In this document: positions 46,986-55,657 of the stretch, piece after piece
How the letters are laid out: every line of letters begins with the position of its first letter
Numbering within the stretch: the first letter of the stretch is position 1
Assembly (NCBI GenBank): GCA_016704445.1
Contig: JADJAE010000002.1
Location: 186,001 to 250,000, forward strand
Direction: 5' to 3'
DNA length: 64,000 nucleotides
DNA from: Deltaproteobacteria bacterium
Lineage (GTDB): Bacteria; Myxococcota_A; Polyangia; Polyangiales; Ga0077539
Notes under the pieces: generated by a model
The model's input: the letters and a program-made list of their open reading frames with translations, nothing else
Told to the model about the DNA's origin: nothing
Databases searched by the model: none
Program-made: the position numbers and the translations under genes

Positions 46986-49337
46986 TCACACCCGCCGCCT
47001 CCTCCTCCTCCCCACCATCGCCGCCACTCCGCCCATCACCATCCACGCCCATCCCGTCTCTGCCCTCTGCCCGCTGCCCACCACGCCGCAGCCGCAGCCC
47101 GACGCGCCCGCGTCCGTCGTGCGCCCGCCGCGGATCAGCTGCACCGCGTCCTCCGTCGGCACCACCCGCGGCCGCTCGTCCGCCAGCGCCACCGCGCCCG
47201 CGGCCGGAACCATCTCCACCCGCAGCTCGACCGGCGTCGGGTCCGCGCTCTCCGGCTCACCCACCACGCGCGCCCGCACCTCCACCCGGTGCTCTCCCGC
47301 CATCGCCAGCGTCGGCGCCGTCACGTCCACCCAGGGTCCGGGCGCCCACCGCGACCAGGTCATCCCATCGACCCGCGTCGCGTACTCGTGCGCCTGCCCG
47401 CTCACCGCCGAGTCGCCCGGCGCCACCCGCACCCGCACCCGCGCCGTGTCGCTCACCGGATCGGCGCCCAGCACGCTCGCCACCGTCTCCGCCACCGCGA
47501 TGTCCGGCCTCGCCGCCCGCCGGTACCGCAGGTCCATGAACAACCCCAGGAACCTCGACCCGCCCTCCTCGACCCCTCGCAGCCCGCCCTCCGGCAGCTC
47601 GATGTTCACCGTCCCCACCGGCATCCCCATCGCACCCGGCACCGGAATCGCCGGGATCCCGATGGTCGGAATGCTCCCCGCCAGCATCCCCACGGCGGTG
47701 CCCAGCAGCGCGTCGAAGGACACCGCCAGCCGCGCCCCCGGCTCGCTCACCAGCGCCGACCCCGTGACCACCGTCCCCGTCGTTCGCACCGTGCCCAGCG
47801 ACGGCCGCAATCCCCCCGCGTCGCGCTGCAGGGTCAGCGGCGCCGTCACGTCCGTGGTCACCGTGAGCGCCCTCACGTAGCGCTCCTCGGACCACACCAT
47901 CACGTCGAGCGCGAGCCGCTCGAAGCGCAGCGTGAGCGTCGGGTTGACGCCCGGCGCGATGGTCACCGTGGGCGGCCGCTGCGGACGCAGCACCAGCGCG
48001 ACGGGCCCCGAGGCCGACGGAAACAGCACGTTGCGCAGCGACGGAACGATCACCGAGAAGGTGCCCGACGAGAGCTGCTGCGAGAGCGAGCTGGTCACCC
48101 CGAGGCAGAAGGTCCCCGCGTCCCATAGCTGGAAGAGCGCGTGGTTGAGGTACGTCTCCGAGAGGCCCACCGCGAGGTCGGACACCCGCGCGCTCGCCGG
48201 CGCCTCGTTCTGCCGCAGCGCCGCCCACTGCGGAACCTCCGCCACCGCGGGCTCCATCAGCCTCGGCACGCAGGTGTTGTGACCCTGCGACTGCGCCACC
48301 CCGAAGACGTTGAGGGTCATCCCCTGCGCGCTCACCTCGGCGTCGTGCACCGCGTCGCCCGCCGCGATCACCAGCGCCGACTGCGCGCGCACCCCGGGGC
48401 TTACCGAGGCCAGCAACCCTCCGACGTTGCCCGCGAGCTCCACGCCCAGCAGCGACGGCACCAGCGACCCGTCGGAGTACCGGCACCGCGCGCCGTCCAC
48501 GCGCGTCCCCGTGGGGCACCCCGGAGGCGTCGGCATCGAGGTCTGGCTGAGAGCATCTTGAATGGGGCCGAGCGCCCCGCCGAGCGCTCCCCGGAAGGCC
48601 CCGCTGATGGTGCCGCGCAGCACCGGGAGCAGCCCGCAGAGCCCGCCCCCCGAGCAGCCCACCCAGGCGTCGTCGAAGCCCTCTCCGGGCGTCTCCTCCA
48701 CCACCTCGCGCGCCCCCATCGCGGGCACCAGCTCGGCCCGGTAGTAGTTGCGCCGCTCGGGGTGCGTGTCGCGCCGGATCGCGATCGCCGTCCGCAGCCC
48801 GATGTACTGCCGCGCTCCCCGCGCCGTGTCGATGGTGAGCCTGGTGTCGATGCCGTCGGCGCAGCCGCCGCACATGCTGTTGCAGAACAGCGTGCACGTA
48901 TGCAGCGGGATCACACCCCGGAACCCGATGCGCGCCCGCACCTCGATGCGATCGGGCGCCACGAAGAACAGCTCCAGCGGAGGCGGCGACGAGGGCAGCA
49001 CCAGGTCGAGCCCGCACGACCCTTCGAGGCACACCACGTATCGCCCCACGCCGAAGTTGCCATTGACCATCGGGATGGGGAGCCGCCCCCCGGTCGCGCC
49101 CAGCAGCAGGTCTCCGCCGAGCTGCGACACGTTGCGCAGACCCTGGTCGGTCACCCTGATCTGCAGCGCCCTCGCGACCCGCGTCTCCGGCGTCACCGGG
49201 TATCCGCCCGGGATGGGTCCGAGCCCGGTGCCCGCGCACGAGGAGCAGCCGCCGCCGCTGCACCCGGCGACCACCACGGCCAACGACATCAGCCGGAACA
49301 TGGCGACCGCCTCGGCGAGCCTGCTGCGATTACGCAT
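46986..49337 (-). CDS. Lipoprotein-like surface protein with MYXO-CTERM sorting signal
   Basis: The product is 783 residues from the ATG at 49337 (49301 is an alternative). The N-terminus has a lipobox-like MSLAVVVAGCSGGGCSSCAG. The body is beta-rich with Cys pairs (LHTCTLFCNSMCGGCADGID). The last 38 residues are a MYXO-CTERM tail: a Cys motif GCGCG, a hydrophobic span (WAWMVMGGVAAMVG) and RRRRRR. This tail is recognised by the myxosortase system, which anchors proteins to the cell surface. Having both a lipobox and a MYXO-CTERM tail is unusual. Middle regions 'LTVTTDVTAPLTLQRDAGGL' and 'PAIPVPGAMGMPVGTVNIEL' recall lipid-binding (BPI/LBP-like) exported proteins, but only weakly. Confidence 0.78.
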   Translation of the reverse strand: MRNRSRLAEAVAMFRLMSLAVVVAGCSGGGCSSCAGTGLGPIPGGYPVTPETRVARALQIRVTDQGLRNVSQLGGDLLLGATGGRLPIPMVNGNFGVGRYVVCLEGSCGLDLVLPSSPPPLELFFVAPDRIEVRARIGFRGVIPLHTCTLFCNSMCGGCADGIDTRLTIDTARGARQYIGLRTAIAIRRDTHPERRNYYRAELVPAMGAREVVEETPGEGFDDAWVGCSGGGLCGLLPVLRGTISGAFRGALGGALGPIQDALSQTSMPTPPGCPTGTRVDGARCRYSDGSLVPSLLGVELAGNVGGLLASVSPGVRAQSALVIAAGDAVHDAEVSAQGMTLNVFGVAQSQGHNTCVPRLMEPAVAEVPQWAALRQNEAPASARVSDLAVGLSETYLNHALFQLWDAGTFCLGVTSSLSQQLSSGTFSVIVPSLRNVLFPSASGPVALVLRPQRPPTVTIAPGVNPTLTLRFERLALDVMVWSEERYVRALTVTTDVTAPLTLQRDAGGLRPSLGTVRTTGTVVTGSALVSEPGARLAVSFDALLGTAVGMLAGSIPTIGIPAIPVPGAMGMPVGTVNIELPEGGLRGVEEGGSRFLGLFMDLRYRRAARPDIAVAETVASVLGADPVSDTARVRVRVAPGDSAVSGQAHEYATRVDGMTWSRWAPGPWVDVTAPTLAMAGEHRVEVRARVVGEPESADPTPVELRVEMVPAAGAVALADERPRVVPTEDAVQLIRGGRTTDAGASGCGCGVVGSGQRAETGWAWMVMGGVAAMVGRRRRRRV

Positions 49338-49420
49338 ATTCCAGTTGGGTATCACGGACGGGGCGCTCCCTGGCGGTGACGTCCCCCCCGGCCATCTGAT
49401 AGGCGTCTGTACCCATCACC

Positions 49421-50425
49421 ATGTACCCCACCCGATTCGACTCGCTGAAAGACCTCACGAAGCTCCCGTGGTTCGAGCTGCGCGACGGGCGCGTGGTGGT
49501 GAGCGACCCCTCCGTGGGCACGGCCATCGACACGCACACGCACCTGGCCCTGGCCTTCGTCCGCTCCAACCAGGTCGACCTCCAGCGCGGCCACGCGAAG
49601 ACCGAGCACTACCTGCCCGACGACTGCGCCATCGACCTCGACGTCTACGTCAACAAGAACTTCCGCCCCGCCGACCTCCACCGCATGGAGCGCGACCTCT
49701 CCCTCGGCGCCCTCACCGCCGGCGGAATGCGCGCGACCCACACGGTGCCCAACCTCACCCGCGAGATGGGCGAGCTCCAGGTCGCCCAGTCGGTGCTGCT
49801 CCCCATCGACTGGCCCGCGCTCTCGGAGAACGCCACCACCTGGCTCAACGCCATCCGCGGCGACCAGCGCCTCATCGGCTTCGGATCGGTGCACCCCTAC
49901 ACCCGCCACGTCGAGGAGAAGCTCGACCGGCAGATCGCCCTCGGCGCCCGCGGCATCAAGGTGCACCCCGCGGTGCAGCTCGTCCGCCCCGACGACGGCC
50001 GCGCCATGAAGCTCTACAAGCTCTGCGGCGAGCGCGACATCCCGGTGTTCTGGCACTGCGGGCCGGTCGACATCGAGCCCCCCATCGGGCGCTACCTCTC
50101 GCAGGTGCGCCACTACGAGAAGGCCATCGCCGAGAACCCCCGCACCACCTTCGTGCTCGGCCACTCCGGCGCGCTCCAGATGGACACCGCCATCGGCTAC
50201 GCGAAGCGCTACCCCAACGTGTGGCTGGAGATCGCCTCGCAGTCCCTCAGCAACGTGCGCCGCCTCGTCGAAGAGGCCCCCGCCGACCGCGTGATGTTCG
50301 GCACCGACTGGCCCTTCTATCACCAGGCCATCGGCCTCGCGAAGGTGTTCATCGCCACCGAGGGCAACGACACCGCTCGCCGCGCGCTGCTCCGCGACAA
50401 CGCCTCCCGCCTGCTCAAGCTTTAA
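49421..50425 (+). CDS. Amidohydrolase-family (TIM-barrel) metal-dependent hydrolase
   Basis: The product is 334 residues, of amidohydrolase-2 type. Expected metal and catalytic residues are seen: HTH in AIDTHTHLALAF (near residue 40), Lys and His in 'GARGIKVHPAVQLVRPDDGR', His in VFWHCGPV and LGHSGALQ, and Asp in MFGTDWPFYH. The usual substrates are amides, or acids to be decarboxylated; this one cannot be told. No signal peptide is present, so it is cytoplasmic. It is followed 52 bases later by two lipoprotein genes on the same strand, with no obvious functional link. Confidence 0.88.
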   Translation: MYPTRFDSLKDLTKLPWFELRDGRVVVSDPSVGTAIDTHTHLALAFVRSNQVDLQRGHAKTEHYLPDDCAIDLDVYVNKNFRPADLHRMERDLSLGALTAGGMRATHTVPNLTREMGELQVAQSVLLPIDWPALSENATTWLNAIRGDQRLIGFGSVHPYTRHVEEKLDRQIALGARGIKVHPAVQLVRPDDGRAMKLYKLCGERDIPVFWHCGPVDIEPPIGRYLSQVRHYEKAIAENPRTTFVLGHSGALQMDTAIGYAKRYPNVWLEIASQSLSNVRRLVEEAPADRVMFGTDWPFYHQAIGLAKVFIATEGNDTARRALLRDNASRLLKL

Positions 50426-50477
50426 AGCGCAGCTTGCACCCGTTCGCCCGCTGTGGGCCTCCTACGCAACGGTCCCG

Positions 50478-51398
50478 ATGCGCGCCCTCCCTCTCCCGCT
50501 CGCCCTGATGCTCGCCGCGTGCAGCGACCCCGCGCCCGCGGTCATGGCCGCGCGAGACGCCACCGTCGACACCGCCATCGACGTCCCCGGCGTCAGTGAC
50601 GCCACCGACGACGACGCGGGCGACCCCTGCCTCTCCCGCCCCGCCGGCCGGGCTCCAGGCTCCGTCTGCGTGCGCCGCGTCGAGGGCCGCGTCACCGACC
50701 TCGACGGAGCCCCCCTCGCCGGTCGCCCCATCACCGTCTGCGGCCCCGCGTGCTTCATCGCCACCACCTCCGCCGACGGCTCGTTCAGCGTCGACGTCGG
50801 CGACTGGATCGACGTCGCCATCTACTCCGTGCAGGCCCACGGTCGCCCCGATTACGCGTCGGTGTATGTCCCGCTCTCCGCGCCGCGCGACGGCGTCGCC
50901 CGCCTGCCCGAGGCGCTCTCGCTCCCTCGCTACGCCCCCGCGGGCCCCGAACTCCCCGACGGCGCCACCGGCGGATCCGTCACCTCCGGCGACGTCACCC
51001 TCACCATCGCGCCCGACACCCGGCTCGAGCTCGACCTCGAGGACGTCGACCTCGGCCCCCTCGGACGCCGCCTCCGCGTCGCCCCGGTGCCCGTCGACCG
51101 CGCCCCCTCGGCCCTCGTCGAGGCCTCCCTCTCCGGCCTCTACGCCCTCGCGCCCTTCGCCCTCCTGGCCTCACGCCCCATCGCGGTGACCCTCCCCAAC
51201 CGCGCCCGACTCCCCGCCGCGACCGCCGTGGAGTTCATCGCCCTGGGCGTCGAGCCATTCACCCCTCCCATCAACGCCGGCCTCGCCGTGGTGGCCGCCC
51301 TGGGTCGGGTCTCCGACGACGGCGCCACCATCAGCACCACCCCCGGCGAAGGTCTCCGCACCCTGAGCTGGATCGGTTACCGTCCAAGGAACCCATGA
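50478..51398 (+). CDS. Lipoprotein with carboxypeptidase-regulatory-like domain
   Basis: The product is 306 residues. A lipoprotein signal (MRALPLPLALMLAACSD, lipobox LAAC) is followed by an acidic Asp/Ala/Val linker and a beta-sandwich stretch 'VEGRVTDLDGAPLAGRPITV' typical of carboxypeptidase-regulatory or CarboxypepD_reg-like folds. Then come 'CFIATTSADGSFSVDVGDWI' and a long beta-rich C-terminal part. It is expected on the periplasmic or outer face of the membrane. Its stop overlaps the ATG of the next gene, the candidate selenoprotein, by 4 bases (ATGA), so both are translated from one transcript. Confidence 0.78.
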   Translation: MRALPLPLALMLAACSDPAPAVMAARDATVDTAIDVPGVSDATDDDAGDPCLSRPAGRAPGSVCVRRVEGRVTDLDGAPLAGRPITVCGPACFIATTSADGSFSVDVGDWIDVAIYSVQAHGRPDYASVYVPLSAPRDGVARLPEALSLPRYAPAGPELPDGATGGSVTSGDVTLTIAPDTRLELDLEDVDLGPLGRRLRVAPVPVDRAPSALVEASLSGLYALAPFALLASRPIAVTLPNRARLPAATAVEFIALGVEPFTPPINAGLAVVAALGRVSDDGATISTTPGEGLRTLSWIGYRPRNP

Positions 51399-52189
51399 CC
51401 CACCCCCGTCGATGGATCCCCGCCCTGCTCCTGGCCGCCGCGTGCAGCAGCGACCCCGCCGCGCCTTCGCCCGCCCTCGACGCCGCGCTCTCCGACGACG
51501 TCCCGACGGACGTCTCCTCCGACCGTGGGTCCGTGGCTGATCTTACCGACCTGGGTATGCCCACGGACGTCCCCGTCGCCCTCGACGCCCCCGATGTGCT
51601 CGACGCCCCCGACGTGTTCGACGCCCCCGTGGACGTCGCCGCCGCGCCCTACCCCGACGGCCCCTACGGCAACCGCATGGGCAGCGTGCTCGCCAACCTC
51701 ACCTGGGAGGGCTACGTCAACCCGACCGGCGAGGTGATCTCCAACACGCTCCCGTACACCACCACCTCGCTCCAGGCGCTGCGCGGCAACCGCCGCGGGT
51801 ATGCGATGGTGCATGTGAGCGAGTTCCTTTGACCCGGCTGTCGTAACGCGGCCCGTGATCTGGCTGCGCAAGGACGGACGGTGCTCGACGCGGGCGGGGT
51901 GATCGTGGAGGTGCTGGCCTCCAACGCCAACGCACCGCCCACGCGCAACAACCTCAACGCGTGGATCACCACCTTCAGTCTCCCGGTGACCGCGCTCATC
52001 GACCCGTCGGGCGTCGGCACCCGCACGCTCAGCACCTACGGCATCCGGGAGAGCACCTTCATCGTCGAGCTCTCGACCATGCGCGTGGTCTTCAAGGTCA
52101 ACGGATCGGTCGCTGGTATCGGACCCTCCGGGGTGGCCCAGGCCATCCCCCGCATGCTCGAGCTGCTCGGAGACGCCGGAACCCCGTAA
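51395..52189 (+). CDS. Candidate selenoprotein: thioredoxin-like lipoprotein with UPGC motif
   Basis: Reading through TGA at 51830-51832 gives one 264-residue protein. Residues 1-18 are a lipoprotein signal (IPALLLAAACSS). An acidic linker with tandem DAPDV units follows, then a thioredoxin-like domain from about residue 90. The TGA is codon 146 in SEFL-U-PGC-RNAARDLAAQG, exactly where redoxins have the first Cys of CxxC; the second Cys is 149. After the stop the frame continues with typical redoxin strands 'VIVEVLASNANAPPTRNNLN', 'ITTFSLPVTALIDPSGVGTR' and 'YGIRESTFIVELSTMRVVFK', with normal codon use and no other stop. A hairpin fitting a bacterial SECIS lies at 51847-51868. Alternatives are a real nonsense mutation or a TGC-to-TGA base error. 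A caller without Sec decoding would split this gene or call it broken. Confidence 0.7.
51847..51868 (+). promoter_or_regulatory. Putative bacterial SECIS hairpin
   Basis: A 7-bp stem (CGCGGCC with GGCTGCG, one G-U pair) and an 8-base loop CGTGATCT lie inside the coding region. The loop G at 51855 is the second loop base and is followed by U; it lies 23 bases after the TGA. Known bacterial SECIS elements have the conserved loop G at position 1 or 2, 16-37 bases downstream of UGA. The flanking pairs are mismatched, so the stem stops at 7 bp. Confidence 0.6.
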
Positions 52190-52248
52190 GAGGGCTGCCC
52201 ACCATCCGACTGTCCCGTTTTTGCACACGGTGCTAGCCTGCCCGGCTG

Positions 52249-54126
52249 ATGGCGACCGATCCGGTGCGAGCGACGTCGAGCGCGGGTGTGCGACGACTGG
52301 GTCGCTACACCCTGCGCTACCGCATCGCCCAGGGCGGCATGGCCTCGGTCTACCTCGCCCAGATCAGCGGCTCGGCAGGCTTCGAGAAGTGGATCGCCGT
52401 CAAGACGATCCACCCCCATATCGCCACCAGCGTCCGCTTCGTGAACATGTTCCTCGACGAGGCGCGCCTGGCCTCGAAGCTCGACCACCCGAACCTCTGC
52501 TCCGTCTTCGACTTCGGCGAAGACCGCGGCACCTGGTTCATCGCGATGGAGTACCTCCACGGCGAGACCTTCGGCGTGGTGGCCCGCACCGGCTGGAGCA
52601 CCCAGCACCCTCCTCCCTACGAGATGGTCGCGCGCATCCTGGCCGACGCCGCGCGAGGCCTGCACGCCGCCCACGAGCTGCGTCTCCCTTCGGGTGAAAA
52701 CGCCGGCGTGGTGCACCGCGACGTCTCCCCGGAGAACATCTTCGTCACCTACGCAGGGCCCACCAAGATCGTCGACTTCGGCGTCGCCCGCTGGAAGTCC
52801 CAGTCTCAAGACCGCACGGTCGCCGGCGAGCTCAAGGGCAAGATCGCGTACATGTGCCCCGAGCAGCTGCGCGAGGAGCCCGTCGACCGCCGCGCAGACA
52901 TCTGGTCCCTCGGCGTGGTGCTGTGGGAGGTCACCGTCGGCCGCCGGCTCTTCCGCCGCAAGACCGACGCGGGCACCGTCTACGCGGTCCTCCACGACAA
53001 CGTCCCTCGTCCCCAGCGCTTCCGACCGGACTACCCCCCCGAGCTCGCGGCCATCGTGCTGCGGGCGCTCGAGCGCGACCGCGACCGCCGCTACCCCACC
53101 GCCCTCGATTTCGCACGCGCCCTCGAACAGTGGCTGGCCAGCACCCGCAAGCCCACCGGCACCGGCGAGGTCAGCGAGTACATGCACTCGCTCTTCGCCG
53201 AACAGATCGCCTTCCGCGAGCGGCTGCTCCGCACGGCGCGCCTCGAAGCCCCGGTCGAGGAGGTCTCCGAGGTCTGGCGCAGCGCGCCCATCGACCCGTC
53301 GGAGCTCGAGTCCTCCGCGGCCGAGCTCGCCCCCGAGGTCCGACGCCCCTCCCAGGTCGACCTCAGCGAGGAGGCCACCCTCCTCAACCCCGACCGCCAC
53401 CTCGCCCGCCATTCGCTCCCTCCGTCCCCCGCTCCCTCGCCAGCCCGCGCCTCAAACCCGCCCATCCCGCTGCGTACGCCGCGCATCACCGGCCCCCTCC
53501 AGCTCAAGCTCACGCCCCCGTCGCTCACCAGCGCCTCCTACCGCGCGCAGCAGAGCGCGAAGTTCCCCTGGTGGCGCCGCCGCGGCGTGCCCAGCCTGGC
53601 CGCTGGAGGATTACTCATCGTGGTAAGCGCCCTGGTGATCGCCTACTGGCTCAACCAGCCGATCGCCTCCGACGACCCGCTCCCTCCGCCCTCGCGCCCT
53701 CGCGCCCCGCTGTCCGTCGTGACGGTGCCGCCCCCCGTCGCTCCGCCGCCCCCCCTCGCTCCGCCGCCGACGGAGCCCGTCGCTCCGCCGCCCGACGCCG
53801 CGGCGTCTCGGTCCCCGCGCCTCACGGTGCGCCACGTCCGGCGTCCTCGCGCGCAGCTCATCGTCGACGCGGGCCCCCGCCCGGACGAGAGCGCGGCCTC
53901 CTCGGCTCCGGGCTACCTGACCTTCATCGCGACGCCCGACGCCCAGGTCTTCGAGGGCGCTCGGCTGGTCGGTCGCACCCCCATGACCGACCGCTCGATC
54001 CCTTCGGGGCATCACACGTTTCGCTTCGTCCCGGGCGGCGGCCTCGCCGCGCAGTCGGTGCAGGTCGACGTGCAGCCGGGCGGCAGCTCCATCGTCGAGA
54101 TGCGCTGGCAGCCGGCTGCCCCGTAA
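52249..54126 (+). CDS. Ser/Thr protein kinase with membrane span and PEGA domain
   Basis: The product is 625 residues. The kinase domain (about 20-285) has YRIAQGGMASVYLAQ, IAVKTI, HRDVSPENIF, DFG in IVDFGVAR, and MCPEQ where APE is usual, a common variant in this group. A Pro/Ser linker holds one membrane span near 450-470 (VPSLAAGGLLIVVSALVIAY), then a Pro-rich stretch with alternating P and Ala/Leu, and an outer PEGA-type domain at the C-terminus ('YLTFIATPDAQVFEGARLVG', RTPMTDRSIPSGHH). The start ATG is 59 bases after the selenoprotein candidate. It is the third such kinase in the window and is not closely alike in its linker to the other two. Confidence 0.93.
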   Translation: MATDPVRATSSAGVRRLGRYTLRYRIAQGGMASVYLAQISGSAGFEKWIAVKTIHPHIATSVRFVNMFLDEARLASKLDHPNLCSVFDFGEDRGTWFIAMEYLHGETFGVVARTGWSTQHPPPYEMVARILADAARGLHAAHELRLPSGENAGVVHRDVSPENIFVTYAGPTKIVDFGVARWKSQSQDRTVAGELKGKIAYMCPEQLREEPVDRRADIWSLGVVLWEVTVGRRLFRRKTDAGTVYAVLHDNVPRPQRFRPDYPPELAAIVLRALERDRDRRYPTALDFARALEQWLASTRKPTGTGEVSEYMHSLFAEQIAFRERLLRTARLEAPVEEVSEVWRSAPIDPSELESSAAELAPEVRRPSQVDLSEEATLLNPDRHLARHSLPPSPAPSPARASNPPIPLRTPRITGPLQLKLTPPSLTSASYRAQQSAKFPWWRRRGVPSLAAGGLLIVVSALVIAYWLNQPIASDDPLPPPSRPRAPLSVVTVPPPVAPPPPLAPPPTEPVAPPPDAAASRSPRLTVRHVRRPRAQLIVDAGPRPDESAASSAPGYLTFIATPDAQVFEGARLVGRTPMTDRSIPSGHHTFRFVPGGGLAAQSVQVDVQPGGSSIVEMRWQPAAP

Positions 54127-54147
54127 AGCTATCGGGTCGTCGAGGGG

Positions 54148-55551
54148 TCAGTGCGCGGCGGCGGCGCGGGGCTTCGGGCGAGCGTTCCAGACCCTCGAGC
54201 ACAGGCCCACGCCGATCAGGGCCATGACGATCATCGCGCCGGGCCAGATCTTCCAGGCCGACGGCTGGTGCGCCGCAAGGCTGCGGCTGTCGGGCAGCAG
54301 GTGGCCGTACAGGAAGGCCTGCGTGGCGGTGCCGAGGTAGACGAAGCCGTCGATGACGCCGGTGACGAGGCCAGCGCTCTTGGTGCCGCCGAAGTCCATC
54401 GAGGCGGTGCCCGAGAGCATGCCGTGCACCCCGATCACGCAGAGGGACATGAAGAGCATGGTCCAGCCGAGGACGGGCGACCCGAGGGCCATGAAGGCCA
54501 CGAGGGCGCCAAGCAGGAGGCCGACGTAGAGCACGGCCGCGACCGGGCCTCGGCGCGACTCGAACACGTGGTCGGAGATGAAGCCCGCGAAGACGCCGCC
54601 GAGGATGCCGGCCACGCAGAGCACCATGCCCCAGTTGGTGTAGACGAAGCTGTGGTCGTCGCCGGTGGCCTTGGCGAAGAGCCGGTACCACTTCATCACG
54701 CCCTGCCGGAGGAAGCCCGAGCAGAACTCGATGGCGATGATGATCAGCACCGCGCGCTGGCTGAGCATGCGCTTCACCACATCGAAGACGGGCGCCGGCT
54801 CGGTGTCGCCGCTCGTGGCGTCGCCGGTGTCGAAGTCCGCGAAGCCCGCCTTGGAGGGCGTGTCTCGGATCATCGTGAAGGCCACCCCCCAGCAGGCGGT
54901 CAGCACCGCCGCGGGCACCCAGAACGCCGCGGTGAGCCCGAAGGCCTCCGCGAGCTGCTTGGCCCAGTCGTAGGCGAAGTAGAGCCCGAGGGAGATGAGG
55001 ATGCCGAAGAGGCCGCCCAGGACGCCGCGCTCGCGCACGTGAAACCACGGGGCGTTGACCTTCACGATCGAGACGGCGCCGAAGCTCTGGAAGTACATGT
55101 TGGCCGCGTTGGCGAACATGAGGGTGGAGTAGAAGCGCTCCGGATCCTCCGCGGCGCGCCCTACGGCGAGGGCCATGACGACGTTCATGACGGCCGAGCC
55201 GCCCGCGGCGATCAGCAGGGTCTTGCGGCCGCCGAAGCGGTCGGTGAGCGGCCCGTTGAGGAGGAAGGCCACGCCGTAGGTGATGGCCCCGACGCCGTCG
55301 ATGTCGCCGAACTGCAGCTTGGTGAGCAGGTGGGCGTGCTCGAACTTGTCGACGATGGCGGAGAGGTTGTACCGGCCGAAGTAGAGGAAGGCGTAGGTCA
55401 TCCCGAGCGGGACCCAGTTCATCACCCGCCGGCGCTTGAACGCCTCGGAGTGCCCCATGTCGACCTTCGGGAGACGGGCGAGCACCACGCCGATGGCCAC
55501 GAGCAGCAGGAAGATCGGGAGCGCATTGGAGAGCCACGCCGGGAGGTTCAT
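54148..55551 (-). CDS. MFS transporter, organophosphate:phosphate antiporter (GlpT/UhpT-like)
   Basis: The product is 467 residues from the ATG at 55551 (a longer frame adds an unlikely lead). It has about 12 membrane helices and the OPA subfamily pattern: 'GMTYAFLYFGRYNLSAIVDK', 'YGVAFLLNGPLTDRFGGRKT', then 'MDFGGTKSAGLVTGVIDGFV' and YLGTATQAFLYGHLLP near the end. OPA carriers exchange glycerol-3-phosphate or hexose phosphates for phosphate. It is divergent from the CYTH gene, which heads a run with HAD and phosphonate-transporter genes, so the theme here is acquisition of phosphorus compounds. The exact substrate cannot be assigned. Confidence 0.88.
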   Translation of the reverse strand: MNLPAWLSNALPIFLLLVAIGVVLARLPKVDMGHSEAFKRRRVMNWVPLGMTYAFLYFGRYNLSAIVDKFEHAHLLTKLQFGDIDGVGAITYGVAFLLNGPLTDRFGGRKTLLIAAGGSAVMNVVMALAVGRAAEDPERFYSTLMFANAANMYFQSFGAVSIVKVNAPWFHVRERGVLGGLFGILISLGLYFAYDWAKQLAEAFGLTAAFWVPAAVLTACWGVAFTMIRDTPSKAGFADFDTGDATSGDTEPAPVFDVVKRMLSQRAVLIIIAIEFCSGFLRQGVMKWYRLFAKATGDDHSFVYTNWGMVLCVAGILGGVFAGFISDHVFESRRGPVAAVLYVGLLLGALVAFMALGSPVLGWTMLFMSLCVIGVHGMLSGTASMDFGGTKSAGLVTGVIDGFVYLGTATQAFLYGHLLPDSRSLAAHQPSAWKIWPGAMIVMALIGVGLCSRVWNARPKPRAAAAH

Positions 55552-55564
55552 CGGCGCGGAGATT

Positions 55565-55638
55565 CTCACGGCGACGGACGGCCGTGGAACCCTCACGGCG
55601 AATGCAGGGGAATGCACCCCACGGCCCCGCGCGGCCGT
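55565..55638. promoter_or_regulatory. Candidate shared operator between the antiporter and CYTH genes
   Basis: In the 106-base divergent intergenic region the 10-mer CTCACGGCGA occurs twice, at 55565 and 55592 (27 bases apart), followed by a perfect 6-bp dyad (ACGGCC…GGCCGT) at 55621-55638, just before the CYTH start. It does not match a Pho box. A regulator site is likely but unidentified. Confidence 0.3.
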
Positions 55639-55657
55639 GTATCTTCGCGGCAGCCGT

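Noticed and set aside
46588..47052. A separate minus-strand gene covering 46588-47052
   Set aside because: Arg/Pro-rich translation without motif; it mixes noncoding sequence with the shifted frame of the corrupted gene.
51830..51832. Plain nonsense mutation making two fragments of the thioredoxin-like gene
   Set aside because: Not excluded, but less likely: the stop is exactly at the redox Cys, the rest shows no decay, and a fitting hairpin follows.
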